A program made the position numbers and the translations under genes. A DNA stretch of 64,000 bases from positions 4,588,001 through 4,652,000 of the forward strand of contig JAULSU010000002.1 in NCBI GenBank assembly GCA_030512335.1, given 5' to 3'. Below the pieces are notes generated by a model. It worked only from the letters and a program-made list of their open reading frames with translations. It was not told the origin of the DNA and did no database searches. Source of the DNA: Immersiella caudata. Its lineage: Eukaryota; Ascomycota; Sordariomycetes; Sordariales; Lasiosphaeriaceae. This document shows positions 40,269 to 50,660 of the stretch, in pieces (positions within the stretch are counted from its first letter, which is position 1; each line of letters starts with the position of its first letter).

Positions 40269-43200
40269 TAATTGAGCAGTGAGCTGCGCTCGTCCGAGTC
40301 GTCACCTTCCTCGTTACCCGCGCCGTAGGAGTTTCTCTGGGAGAGGCTGGCGGACTTTGAGAATGAGACAGGCCGTTGGGGAGCGTTCGAGGACGGCTGC
40401 TCGAAGACGTTGCGCATCCGCTGGAAGAGACTTGTCCCGGTCGAGGGAGAGGTGCGCTGCGCGCTTGCGTTCGTGTCGGCGTCGAGGCTATCCTCGTGGT
40501 GTGACTCGTCGAAGGAGTCTTCGAGAGAGGGACCAGGGGTGAAGGGCTCCTGGGCCTGCCATTGCGGCATCGGAGGAGGAGGTTCCTTGTTGATCGTGTC
40601 AAAGCGACTTAGTCCGCTGCTGTCTGTGAGAGAGGAGTCGCCGCGGGGACGCCCGCCGTAGTACGAGTTCGAAGATGTCTGCCAGCTGTGGCGGATGGCT
40701 GGGTCGTGATTGTCATGGGAGTGATGCTGAACTGGAGAAGTTGGAGCTGACGAGATCGTGCTCTGACTGTGCAGAGACTGCGGCGTTGAGGAGTTCCTTG
40801 CGTGCCAGGACATGTTGGTTACGTCCCGCGGCGCGACACCGTCTGCCTCGTAGCCATGGCTAACCTCATCGGACTCCCTGACCGGAGTTTGGGGTCGTTC
40901 AGGGTTGTGTCGACTGGCGGCCAGCCCTCTGTTCGCGGATGGAGACGTGTTCATTGGCGAAGGCGTCTCTTTGTGGAGATCAAGCTGGTTGGCATCGTTC
41001 GGCGGCGTTGCAAGGCTTGCCGAAGGATAGCTCGACTCATCAAAATAGCCATAACCTTCCTCAGACCAGTCACGATGCTGCGAGGCGTTTTGGTCAACCG
41101 GCGGCGCGTCCGTGGGCGTAGACCCCTCAGTTGGTGGCGTTGACACCTCTAGCTCACTCTCGTCCTTCGGTGTTACAGTGAGTGTTGATGTTATCGTGGC
41201 TGTTTGATCCACGGCGCTCATCCCGACGGCCGGTTCCTTGTCGTTTACCTCCCCATCAACGATGTAGTGCTCAAAAGCGGGCGAATCGCTACGAGCGACG
41301 GATGATCCAACACTGTGGTCGTCGTAGTCGAAGAGAGTGTCCTGTCCGTGAACGGTGGTGGTGTGGTCCTCCGCGTCTTCGAGTTGGTACTCGCCGGGCA
41401 GAGTGCCCGCGTACGGATCATTGTGCAGAGTGACCGTGCGCTCATCTTCAGGGTGGACAATGCCAGGTGCTTCGACTTGGTATTGTGGATGGTCTTCTTC
41501 AAAATAGTCGCTGTCGCCATCCGCATAATCAAGCTCGTCTGCTAGCGTCCGCTGCTCAGGAGGCGCAGGAGAGCGGATTCCGGCCGATGCAAGCGGGGTG
41601 AAAAAAGCTTGGGAGTCACTGTCTGTGACACTTCCTCCGGGGGCCAGGTGTGTCCGCATCGCCGGAGCGCCGTCCGCAGACTCTTGGCCTACAGACAGGT
41701 GTCTCTCGTGCATCATTCCCTCGTAGCTATCGTGGGGAAACTCTCGTTGATCGTGTAGAGATGGTGGTGTGGGAGTCTCTGGTTCCGCGTGATCGTCGCC
41801 ATCGCCGTTATCGTCGGGATGAGGGCGAACCTCACCTCCGTTGATGTGGACTGCTTCTGTGATTTGCGAAGCCGCAAGCGAAGGGAGTTCATGGGAAGTC
41901 ATGTCCTCTTCCTTGACGTGCTCCAAGACTCGTTCAGCAGCCGCCGGGAGTGGAGCGTACTCTGCAACGTGAGGTTGGTGTTCGAGGTCGTCACTCCGTT
42001 CTGCTTCAGATTCATGGGCTGCATCCCAGCGCTGAGGGTCGTGTTCGATCACCTCATCAAGTGTCATCCCGACTCCAACTTCGTGCGGAAGCACTTCTTC
42101 GTCCGTAGACGAGTTGGAGGAACCGGGGCGTTCAATCTCAACGCCGTTGGAAATACCGTTTACTTCGTTGACGTGAATAGGCGCATCGTCCAGCTGACTT
42201 GCCGCCGACTCCCTCCGATCACGTCTCTCAAAGGCCAACTCATCGCTCCCTTCGGGCAGCGGCCACGGTCGAGCCTTTCCGGTATAATCGGAGACAACAT
42301 CGTCCACGGCGGTCTGTCGAGAGTCCTCCTCGCCCTCAGAGTCAATTTTGGATCCGGAGAGGGGACGGTTGGCAGTGGATGCAGTGTTCCCAGCTGACTG
42401 GGCCTCGCGGTCGGTGTTGTCGTCTACCGAACTCGCACCGTCATTGCAAACTGCATGCGCTGAAAGCTCCTCGGCCAGACTGGCGTTCTCAAACTCCTGT
42501 AGGCCAATGGTGCTGGCTGCCTCAGAGAGGTTAGAGACAGCCCGATCTACCTCTCCCACCAAAGAACCGTTCTTCTCCAAGACCACTTCCTCGGAGGTTT
42601 CGAAGCCCAAATCCTTGGAGAGGTTCAGGGGCTTGATCTCAAAGTCCTCGACATGATAACGCTCATCGAGAGCTCCATGCCCATCCAAACCACGGGTCAC
42701 ATGCATGCGCTCATCAGGTGTCGGAACGTCCCTCACTTCCTCCTTCGGATCGGCAGAGCGGGTAGATGAGAAATTCCGGGGCAGGTGCTCGGGGCTGGAT
42801 ACCATATGGTAGGCTTCTTCATCCGAGTGGTAGCGTTCGGTCGGCTGTGCTGGAGGCTCGAGCTCTTCTCCGGATGGCTTAACCTCTTCGTCCGAGGAGT
42901 CGGCGTCCTCGTTCACCACGAGGGTGCGGTTGTGATCTGGGCTAGCCTGCGAATCACGGGGAGCCTCAGTGATACACCTGTCAGACTGAGCCGAATACAG
43001 TTCAACTGTGGGCAATATCGACTGGACAGGCGCAGGGGGCTGGACGGCAACGACCGGAGGCGCAGGGGCTGCCTTATCGGGTTGGTGTTGGACGACTTCA
43101 GGAGCCTTGACATCAAGGTTACTCAGGGGCTCAACCGCCTGGACGAGCTCCGAGGGCTTACTCTCTGCCGCCACAACCGGCCGCATGAAGCTATTAGTGC

Positions 43201-43780
43201 GAGTTCCCCTCCGTGCTCTAGTCAGTGTCGCCGGCAGCGGCATCTTGAGCTGCTCATCGATGAGGCGGTTGAGTTCCTGGAACGGCATTAGCTCGCGCCC
43301 CTTGATGCTGATGCAGAGGCAGCTTACCCTTCTCTTCTCCTCCAGCGTCTTGAGCCTCTCCTTGCCATCCTCCACCACCCTCTCTGCCTCCTCCTCGACT
43401 TGACTCATCAATACATCCGTCTCCTCCTCAATCTCCCCGGTCTCCTCCTGGAGCTTGCCATCGCGCACCTCATCCTGCTTACGATCCCGCGCAGCAAGCT
43501 CCTCATCTTCGGCTCTCCGCCTCCGCTCGCGCTCTTCGTCCTCTACCCTCCGACGTTCTGCAATCTCGTCACGTTCCAACTTGCGCTTCTGGTTCAACGA
43601 CTCGGACTCGGCCGAGAAAGCGGCGATCAACGACTGGATCGTGCTATCTCGCCGCCTCTCAAGCTCATCGAGCCTCTCATCGTGACCCGTCGCACTGAGA
43701 AATGCAATTGTCTCATGTATAGTGGATAGAGTCTCGTGCATCTGCGTCACGAGCACCGAAACATCCATCTTGGAAGCCAT
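40238..43780 (-). CDS. Large coiled-coil and disordered protein, ~1163 aa
   Basis: The frame is open for 1180 codons from the ATG at 43780. A 51-bp intron (43277-43327, gt..ag, branch site CTAAT) is probably spliced without frame change, which gives 1163 aa and the join EKRRELNRLIDEQLKMPLP. Residues 1-50 look folded (MDVSVLVTQMHETLSTIHETIAFLSATG). Residues about 35-150 are a coiled coil very rich in Glu/Arg (ERRRDST.. to RLKTLEEKRR). The remaining 1000 residues are acidic, Ser/Pro/His-rich and disordered, with many phospho-site-like SP/TP motifs, and end with QRNSYGAGNEEGDDSDERSSLLNYEAGRRTSAN. There is no signal peptide or membrane segment. Fungal proteins with this layout are often misnamed myosin heavy chain. 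The function is unknown; a scaffold role is an inference. Confidence 0.8.
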   Translation of the reverse strand: MASKMDVSVLVTQMHETLSTIHETIAFLSATGHDERLDELERRRDSTIQSLIAAFSAESESLNQKRKLERDEIAERRRVEDEERERRRRAEDEELAARDRKQDEVRDGKLQEETGEIEEETDVLMSQVEEEAERVVEDGKERLKTLEEKRRVSCLCISIKGRELMPFQELNRLIDEQLKMPLPATLTRARRGTRTNSFMRPVVAAESKPSELVQAVEPLSNLDVKAPEVVQHQPDKAAPAPPVVAVQPPAPVQSILPTVELYSAQSDRCITEAPRDSQASPDHNRTLVVNEDADSSDEEVKPSGEELEPPAQPTERYHSDEEAYHMVSSPEHLPRNFSSTRSADPKEEVRDVPTPDERMHVTRGLDGHGALDERYHVEDFEIKPLNLSKDLGFETSEEVVLEKNGSLVGEVDRAVSNLSEAASTIGLQEFENASLAEELSAHAVCNDGASSVDDNTDREAQSAGNTASTANRPLSGSKIDSEGEEDSRQTAVDDVVSDYTGKARPWPLPEGSDELAFERRDRRESAASQLDDAPIHVNEVNGISNGVEIERPGSSNSSTDEEVLPHEVGVGMTLDEVIEHDPQRWDAAHESEAERSDDLEHQPHVAEYAPLPAAAERVLEHVKEEDMTSHELPSLAASQITEAVHINGGEVRPHPDDNGDGDDHAEPETPTPPSLHDQREFPHDSYEGMMHERHLSVGQESADGAPAMRTHLAPGGSVTDSDSQAFFTPLASAGIRSPAPPEQRTLADELDYADGDSDYFEEDHPQYQVEAPGIVHPEDERTVTLHNDPYAGTLPGEYQLEDAEDHTTTVHGQDTLFDYDDHSVGSSVARSDSPAFEHYIVDGEVNDKEPAVGMSAVDQTATITSTLTVTPKDESELEVSTPPTEGSTPTDAPPVDQNASQHRDWSEEGYGYFDESSYPSASLATPPNDANQLDLHKETPSPMNTSPSANRGLAASRHNPERPQTPVRESDEVSHGYEADGVAPRDVTNMSWHARNSSTPQSLHSQSTISSAPTSPVQHHSHDNHDPAIRHSWQTSSNSYYGGRPRGDSSLTDSSGLSRFDTINKEPPPPMPQWQAQEPFTPGPSLEDSFDESHHEDSLDADTNASAQRTSPSTGTSLFQRMRNVFEQPSSNAPQRPVSFSKSASLSQRNSYGAGNEEGDDSDERSSLLNYEAGRRTSAN

Positions 43781-45195
43781 GGTGGCCCGCTGGGCAACGG
43801 CAACCGGGCCGGGGACTGGAGCACACAGGGGTGGCCTCGGCCAACGCCTAAGGGCCGGAAGTAATTAAGAGATGTGTAAGATAGTAACGAGGCAGATCGG
43901 AAAGCCAGCTCCGGTGATTCGAATAAGACAACCCGGAGAAAATAATAACGGCCAGTGACATCAAGTCCGGCTAAGAACTGAACTGGTGGTGCGCACAACT
44001 GAGAACCGGGGAACGGAAGACAAAAGAGCAGCTCTGGAATGCGCGCGGCAAAAGTCTGGGTACTACCCAGGTGGGGATAGCGAGCAGTAGATGCAGAGGA
44101 AAGGATGGCCCAGCTTTGTCGCCGTCTCGGCGTCGGGGATCGGAGGCGACTTCTGTCAGGACCCGGCGCGGCCGCTCCTCGCTCCACCGACCCGTCAATG
44201 CAGTCAAGGGTGCCAAACGCTGGACTTCGGCAGCGATGGAGCCTCAAGAAGAGGATCGGTAATGCTGAGGCTTCTGCGCCGCGCCATTGGGTGGAACAGG
44301 CGCTCGACGTCTGCGCGACCAAGATTTCTCGAATGCCGGCGCGACGCGGGTATCAACGATGCAAGTTCTCAAGGTCACATTTGGTCGCACCGTGTGGCTC
44401 GAAAAACCCAGGTTGCGATGCGGCTTGGTTGCAGACATCGGACGATGATACGACGCCCGCAGCAAATTGGCAGCGCTTTCGCATTCGCTAGAACAGACGA
44501 CTCGCAGGCTGCGCCGATGGCGAGAAAGTCGAAGCGCTCAATGGCTCGGTCGCCGAGTCAGCCATCGAGAATGACCGGAATGCTGAGAAAGGAAATCGTC
44601 GGGAATGCCCGTCGAATCCACCGCATCGATGCATGAAATTTCGAGGTCCAGCTGAGGCGTTGGGAACGTGTTTCAGCAGTGAAGCGAGAGGCGAGCTGCC
44701 TGAGATCAGTGGGGCTCTTGTCCACAGGCGGGGGAAATAGTGCACTAACAGCACTTATCACTGAACTCGCACACCTCTGATAGTGTTGGATCCCCAGGAG
44801 TCGGGCCAAGACTCTCCAAGCATTGCCAACTCTGGGCTTCCCACAAACGGCGTCAGGTTCGGGGAGCATGGGGCAGGGCAATTGATGTCCAGTTCTAGAC
44901 TGGAGAGCTCACGATTCGAGAGGACAGGTAGCGATATGTCTTTAACTGTTTTGTTTGGTATCTATGTCTAATCGCCGGCATCAACTGCCACGACGAGGTT
45001 TGTATGTACAGGTTTGGGTTGTCTGCATGGCTATGTGACAAGAAGCTGGGAGTCGTCCAACTGAAGTGAAGATAATGCTGCAAAGGGTATGCGGAAGAAG
45101 AGCCACAACTCGGAGGACCATTACGGAGCGTGTGGATGGAAAGAAGAGAACGCCATTAAACTCGACAGGACGGCAACGCCTCAGGCGCTGGGTGC
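43781..45195. other. Intergenic, no gene seen
   Basis: No supportable gene lies in this 1.4 kb. It must hold the promoter of the large gene that starts at 43780 and the 3' end of the gene ending at 45196. Confidence 0.5.
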
Positions 45196-46269
45196 TCAGA
45201 ATGTTGAGACACCACCTTTCTCCACTCGCCGGATCCGGCGCCTGTAATTTTCCCTGAAGTTGTATCGGTTGTATGTGCCCAGTGCATAGGCACCGATGCC
45301 TATCACCATCCATAAGCTCGTGATGACGAGACCGATGGGGAAGATCATGATCTGGACGCCGGGGAGAACGAATGCGCTCGTGCCGTTCCTCATGCGAGCG
45401 ATCTCATCATCGACGGCGAGCTCTGCAAGGCGGAAGGCGCTCATGACGATTTCTTGCGAGAAGACGCCGGCGACGAAGGCGGCTTCGTTCGACGACACAT
45501 TCGTGCTGACTTGGCGGCCCTGGCTGTTGGTGGCGCTAAGCGTGAGCACAGGCATGACGAGCGCTTGGAGCTCAGCCCTGGGAGAAGGTTAGCATCGTGT
45601 CGGCAATCAGTGACATGTGGTTCTGGGGGCTTACATTGAGATGCCTGGACGCATCTGGTCCCGGTCAACCTGACCGACGAAAAGATAGGTTTGAAGCAAC
45701 TCCAGGGTCTCGTTGGGGTTGATCTGGGTTTGCCGTGCCGAAATACCGGACGCCCCGGCGGCAACAGAGGAAGCAGCCGGACGAGTAGTCCTTCCCATGC
45801 TCACCGGCGAGACCGATGCTCCCCGGTAGCTGAGACCGACTTGGACATTCTGAGGAGGAATGCCTTGGAATTCGCCAGTTGGCTCTCCCCGTCGAAATAA
45901 CCTCAAATCGGCCTCAAATGCACCCGTCTGGTTGTTGAGTCGGGGCAGGTTGTAGCATACGCAGGTGCCCGACGGATTCGAGGCTTGCGGGAGCTGCATG
46001 AGCGCCGTCTGGCAGGCATCGTTTGCTGCGGCATCCCATGCGGCCATGTTGAGGGTGCCATCCGCGTTGACCAAGGTCGGTTGTGGCGTTGCTTGTCGCA
46101 CTTCGATGTAGCCTCTTGCGAGAATGCTCGACTTTGCGATCTCCTGCAGCCTCCGCTCCACCGCTGGGCTATTGCGCGTCATGCCCTCCACGATGAGGTC
46201 CCCGATGCCGGCTTGCGCCCCTGACGCCAGGAGAGAGGCGACAAGCGTTGTTTGCCAGATCATCTTCAT
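45196..46269 (-). CDS. Secreted protein with C-terminal membrane anchor, 338 aa
   Basis: Exons are 45635-46269 and 45196-45577 (57-bp gt..ag intron with CTAAC). The start is the ATG at 46269; a second Met two codons later is also possible. Residues 1-20 (MIWQTTLVASLLASGAQA) form a signal peptide. The mature part has a Cys-containing segment (NDACQTALMQLPQASNPSGTCVCYNLPRLNNQTG) and a hydrophilic, partly disordered middle with VGLSYRGASVSP. Near the end one membrane helix (VQIMIFPIGLVITSLWMVIGIGAYALG) is followed by a basic cytosolic tail (YNRYNFRENYRRRIRR). It is therefore a type I membrane protein of the cell surface. The family is not known to me. A TATAAT-like element lies upstream near 46345-46355 on the same strand. 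Confidence 0.75.
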
Positions 46270-49200
46270 TGTGTTGTGTAAACTCCACCTCTTTCACGGT
46301 GTAGTGTTCTCGCCTTTCCCGTCGCTATGACCAAGTCATCCGCAGTATTATATCCAATCCGTCCGGCGGCGCGTCGATACTCGTTTCGAAGAGAGCGTGT
46401 GTGTTCGTTGTCGAAGTGGGACCTGCCCGATGAAGGGAAGGACTGCGTGATAATTCCCGCCTAGCGAGTTGGCAGTGGTGGAAGAAGAGAAGAAGAGAGG
46501 AAGGAGAAGGGACAAGAGGTCCGTGGGGGGTGGGCAAGACTAGAAGCAATGCGGTCAATCACTGGATTAAACAAACAGCCAGCCCGCGTTTGGGGGATAA
46601 AGAGCAATGGGAAAATTATGCGACGCAGATCAAGATCCCCAAGACCTTGTATATGACATGACCATGGAAGGTCTGGACTGTGGGACGCTGTCCGAAAGGA
46701 GGCATCCCCATCAGATGAACAGGGACAAGGGAGCGTCGGGCCAATGACAGGACGGAATCATCTTGACCCCAAGGCCGATTCCCAGACTCTATGTGCTGCA
46801 GAGTGGCACCACTGGCGGATCTCGAAATGGGAGATGTCATGGTAGTCGTGACGGGAGACGGGGGCGCGAAGACGACGGGGGGTGCGACCAGGACCTGACA
46901 CAGGCGAGCGAGGGGTTCGGGCAGCAAGCTGCTGAGCGTTAGCAAAGAGACTCGATTGTGGGTGAGAGAACAGCGAAAAAAGCGACCGGGCGCTAACGGC
47001 TTCTCTGAGCGTCTGGTCTGATCGCTTTGCGCAATGGCAGCGGAGGGCCAGGGCATTGTCGGATCGACCGACGATGTAACAAGTCGAGTCGGAGAACGTC
47101 TACCAGGCCGAGACGCGTCGAGGGGCCGAAGCGACTTGTGTTCCACCATGCTTTTTGGCCAGGGCTGCACGGACCGTATTTGCGGGCCCGGGGCCGGTTG
47201 GCCTGCAAGTCATCGCACCTCGTCCAACGAAATCCAATCGTCCCCCACGACCGCAGACATCATTTGATCACGGCGCAAAGAGCAAAACAGCATCATCTCT
47301 CAATGTGATGAGCGGCTCTGCTCATATGTGGCGGTGCCTCTCTCTCGATGACCTGTACTCACCGTCTCCATCCAGAATCTTCGACGTAGCAGTCATGGCG
47401 ATTCCAGGAGTCGCCCTTTCACCCTGCATAATTCGTGCTGATGGGGGCAGGGAAGTCTGCGACAGCTGGGGTGTCAAGGTGGGGCTGTTGAAGCCACACT
47501 ACACCGCCACCATTCTCTTATCGTCACGACTTTTAAGCTTATCGCCTGAGGTCAAGCCACAACGGCTGCCCACACCCTTGCAGACACGAGACAGGGGCAG
47601 CCCCGCAAACGTCCCAGCGTCGCAAAAGAAAGGGGTGCTCTGCCCACAACTGGGGTTTTGCGACCGAGTGCAACACCTCGCAAGTCTGTGAGTCCGCTTC
47701 GACTTGCAACTGCCAGTGAACTATCCAGGACCAATGACACCTGTCAATTTCGCCCGTTCTTCACATTGACGTGGACACCTGCGCTGCCTGAGGCGCGCGA
47801 CCGTGGAAACATCCGATCGGCGAAAGTTTTTATTCTCCCACCAAAGCGGGATGCCCCGCAGGTGAGCCGCAACCTGTGTCGAAGGCGCTTAAACTCACCA
47901 CACCCCACGTCATCCCAAAACTCTCCCCTGGATCTGGGTCTGGTATCGCCGACCAGCGCCTCCGGTTTCTTTTAATAATATTAAGGTCGGCCCTCTTCCG
48001 CACCATGTCGTGCAGTGGGCGCGTCGTCTGCAGGTACGCATTCACCTCAGAACGGGGATTTGCAGTCTCGTCGTGGCGCTTGCCTTCCCGCTCACACCTC
48101 CTGTGGCCGCCATGTTCGGCCGCCCCCCTGTTCCAGCTGCCCCCGTCCAGTCAGAACGTCTGGATCTCGTGATTTCCTCGTCGCTAGAACCCGCGTGGAA
48201 CGCGGTGGCGTCGTAGCAACGCTATTCATAGCCTGCCGTTGCGCGGGGTAAACACAACGTAGAATGTCTCCAAGGGGAGATGCTTCAAATGCCGCCGAGT
48301 TTCATTTTGCCATCTCCACGGTAGTCTACGGAGTCAGCGGCTCTGTAGTATCCAAATCGAGAAATTCCAGGTTACAAAAGATACGCGCCCGCTGACGTAC
48401 CTGCCGAGCCTGTGACTGTGGACCCCACCGCAAGCACTTTGTTCCTTCCTGATGTCTGAACCTGGGATGACAGCAAATTGAAGGTTTCCTACCTATCTTA
48501 TCTGAGAAGCGCTGGCAAAGGTTTCAAGGCGGTCAGATCATTCATCAAGCGCTCTCGCATCGGCTATCCTTGGCCATCTTGCCACAACCATGACCTCGTC
48601 GGATATTCGGGGCTTGTCCGCCCGCGCCCGCTAGCATCAGCAACGTATTGCTTCGGGCCAGAGCCCAAAATTGTTCTGAATTGATATTTATTTCTCTCGT
48701 CCACGCCCAAGAGCTTTTGTCAGTCTTGGTGTCCGAGTTTTGCAGACGATTTGAGCTGTTCCAAACACCAACGCTGGCAGGGTCAGCGCACCTTTTGCGG
48801 GTCGACGGCAGATATTCCCAGCAAGTTTTCCATCATGTGCAATGCTACGCATACGCGGCAATTCACTTTTCTTGATCTCAAGCGCGAACCGCATGCTTGC
48901 ATTCGGTCTGAGTACCGACCTTCGTTGCGTCTCCGTCTCGAGTCGTACTACTCACCCCAGCCATTTCGTTGAAACACGACGAAGACCACGGAACGGATCT
49001 CAGCTTCGCCTTCCCATCGCTTCCTGTGGCTTGATCATCCAAGTACTTGCTTCGCCTTCAACTTCGAGTTCCTCGCCCTGATGCCGTTTCCAACCCAAGA
49101 TCCGTCTTCCCTCAAGGTGTCAGCCTCTGAGGTTTCTAACCGAGAACTGCGGAAATATTGGGCGAGACCATATAAAGAGATTGCCGAGTTCGGCTGCTGG

Positions 49201-50660
49201 ATCCTGTGCTACGAGACACACGGTATCGTCTTGCATGCACCCAGCCGCAATGTCAGACGGCGCTTCCCCACGGTATCCTCGGGTCTGATACTCAGATCCT
49301 GAATCCTTTCAGAACATGTATAGGCGATGCCAAGCAGTTCTCCCACGACTCACCCTAATCCAAGCAAGCCTGTGAGGCGTGGTCTTTGCGTCAATTTGTC
49401 CTTCACCCCAGGTGGACACGCGGGTTCTTGACAGCTGCGGATGCGAGGAATCTTGGCTCGGCGGTGTCTTGGCGATGAAATTGGACCACCCTTCGATACC
49501 CGCCGAAGCGCGGATCGACGGATGCACGAACAAGACGGAACGGAGTTGGCCCTGTGGAACGACGCGTCATACCGCACGACTTATTTTGCGAGTCTGGCAC
49601 CAAGAGCACAAAGAAACCGGGCTCAGGCCACTTTAAGCCTCTGGGGCGCGTCGCCAAGGATAGCGCTTGTTCGCTTGTTTCGATTTGGTTGGGTGCGTCC
49701 CTTTCACCCTATGCCAGAGCGAGTTAAGCAACATCTTGTACGAGGGGGCGGGTTGAGCGGCTGTGCTTGCACTAACCACCACGAGCCTTGGCTGGTAATT
49801 GGTGCTTTGAGAGCTGAACTTTCTCCCTAACAGAGTGTCGTGGCCATGCTCTGAGCACTAGAAAGGAAATCCTTCCCAACCATCGAATCGATCTCCGCTT
49901 TGAACGCCAAGGCCCGTCCATAAATAAGCTGACTGCATACCCGTTGCGTCCCAAAGTTCGGCACTCGAGCCGGAAGCGCAGCGTCCTAAAACGGCAGGGT
50001 GTCGTGTGGCTCAGTGCCGAGGACCAGACCATGAAATGTCACTAGCTGCCTATCGCATGGCCTCCACTGTAGCGGGTGGCGATGCCAGAGCTTTGGGTGC
50101 GCAGACGACGCTGGTGTTCGTGCCAAGCACCACGTCGCAGCGACGTGCAGCCAACACAATCGCCAAATCCGAGCATCTCACCAACCACGTTGCTGTCAGC
50201 GGCCCACTCTGCAAGCCGAAACCATGCGCTGCGGTCTATCACGACGGACGCCAGCCCCCTCAGACCCTTTTCAGGCCGTGATGGACGCACAAAGCTGCCG
50301 ATCAGTGCCGTATCCGATAAGCATCCGCCGGGGTCCTGCCATGACAAACAACCGTCGCGCCCCATCCTCACGGCTTACTAGAGTCTCTATCGTTGCACCA
50401 CAGGGCCAGGGACTCTGAACTGCGGGTAATCGCGCAGAGTCTTGGTTCATGTCTCTGTTTGTTTCTTCCCTTAAATAATTGATTCGCCCAATATATTTCC
50501 CGGGCTCCTGAAACGGCCCCCCGATGCCGCCGATCGCGAACGCATGTCAGCAAGACCGACGCACCCAACTGCACTTATTTGACGTGTCCATGCGAGTCAC
50601 CCCCTGAAGTCCGGACTGTCCACGCAAGCTGTTATCCGGCGTGGCTCGAGGTAGCCCACA
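46270..50660. other. 4.4-kb region without supportable genes
   Basis: Despite its length, no frame here shows a known domain, a long codon-biased ORF or a splice-joined model that I can defend. GC content is similar to the rest of the window, so it is not an AT-rich block. The last 400 bp should be the promoter of the SPX-EXS gene. It may be the remains of decayed genes or an insertion too degraded to read by eye. Confidence 0.45.

Noticed and set aside
43277..43327. Seventeen in-frame codons inside the large minus-strand protein
   Set aside because: They begin with gtaagc, end with ttccag and contain a CTAAT branch site, so they are most likely an intron. I removed them from the product.
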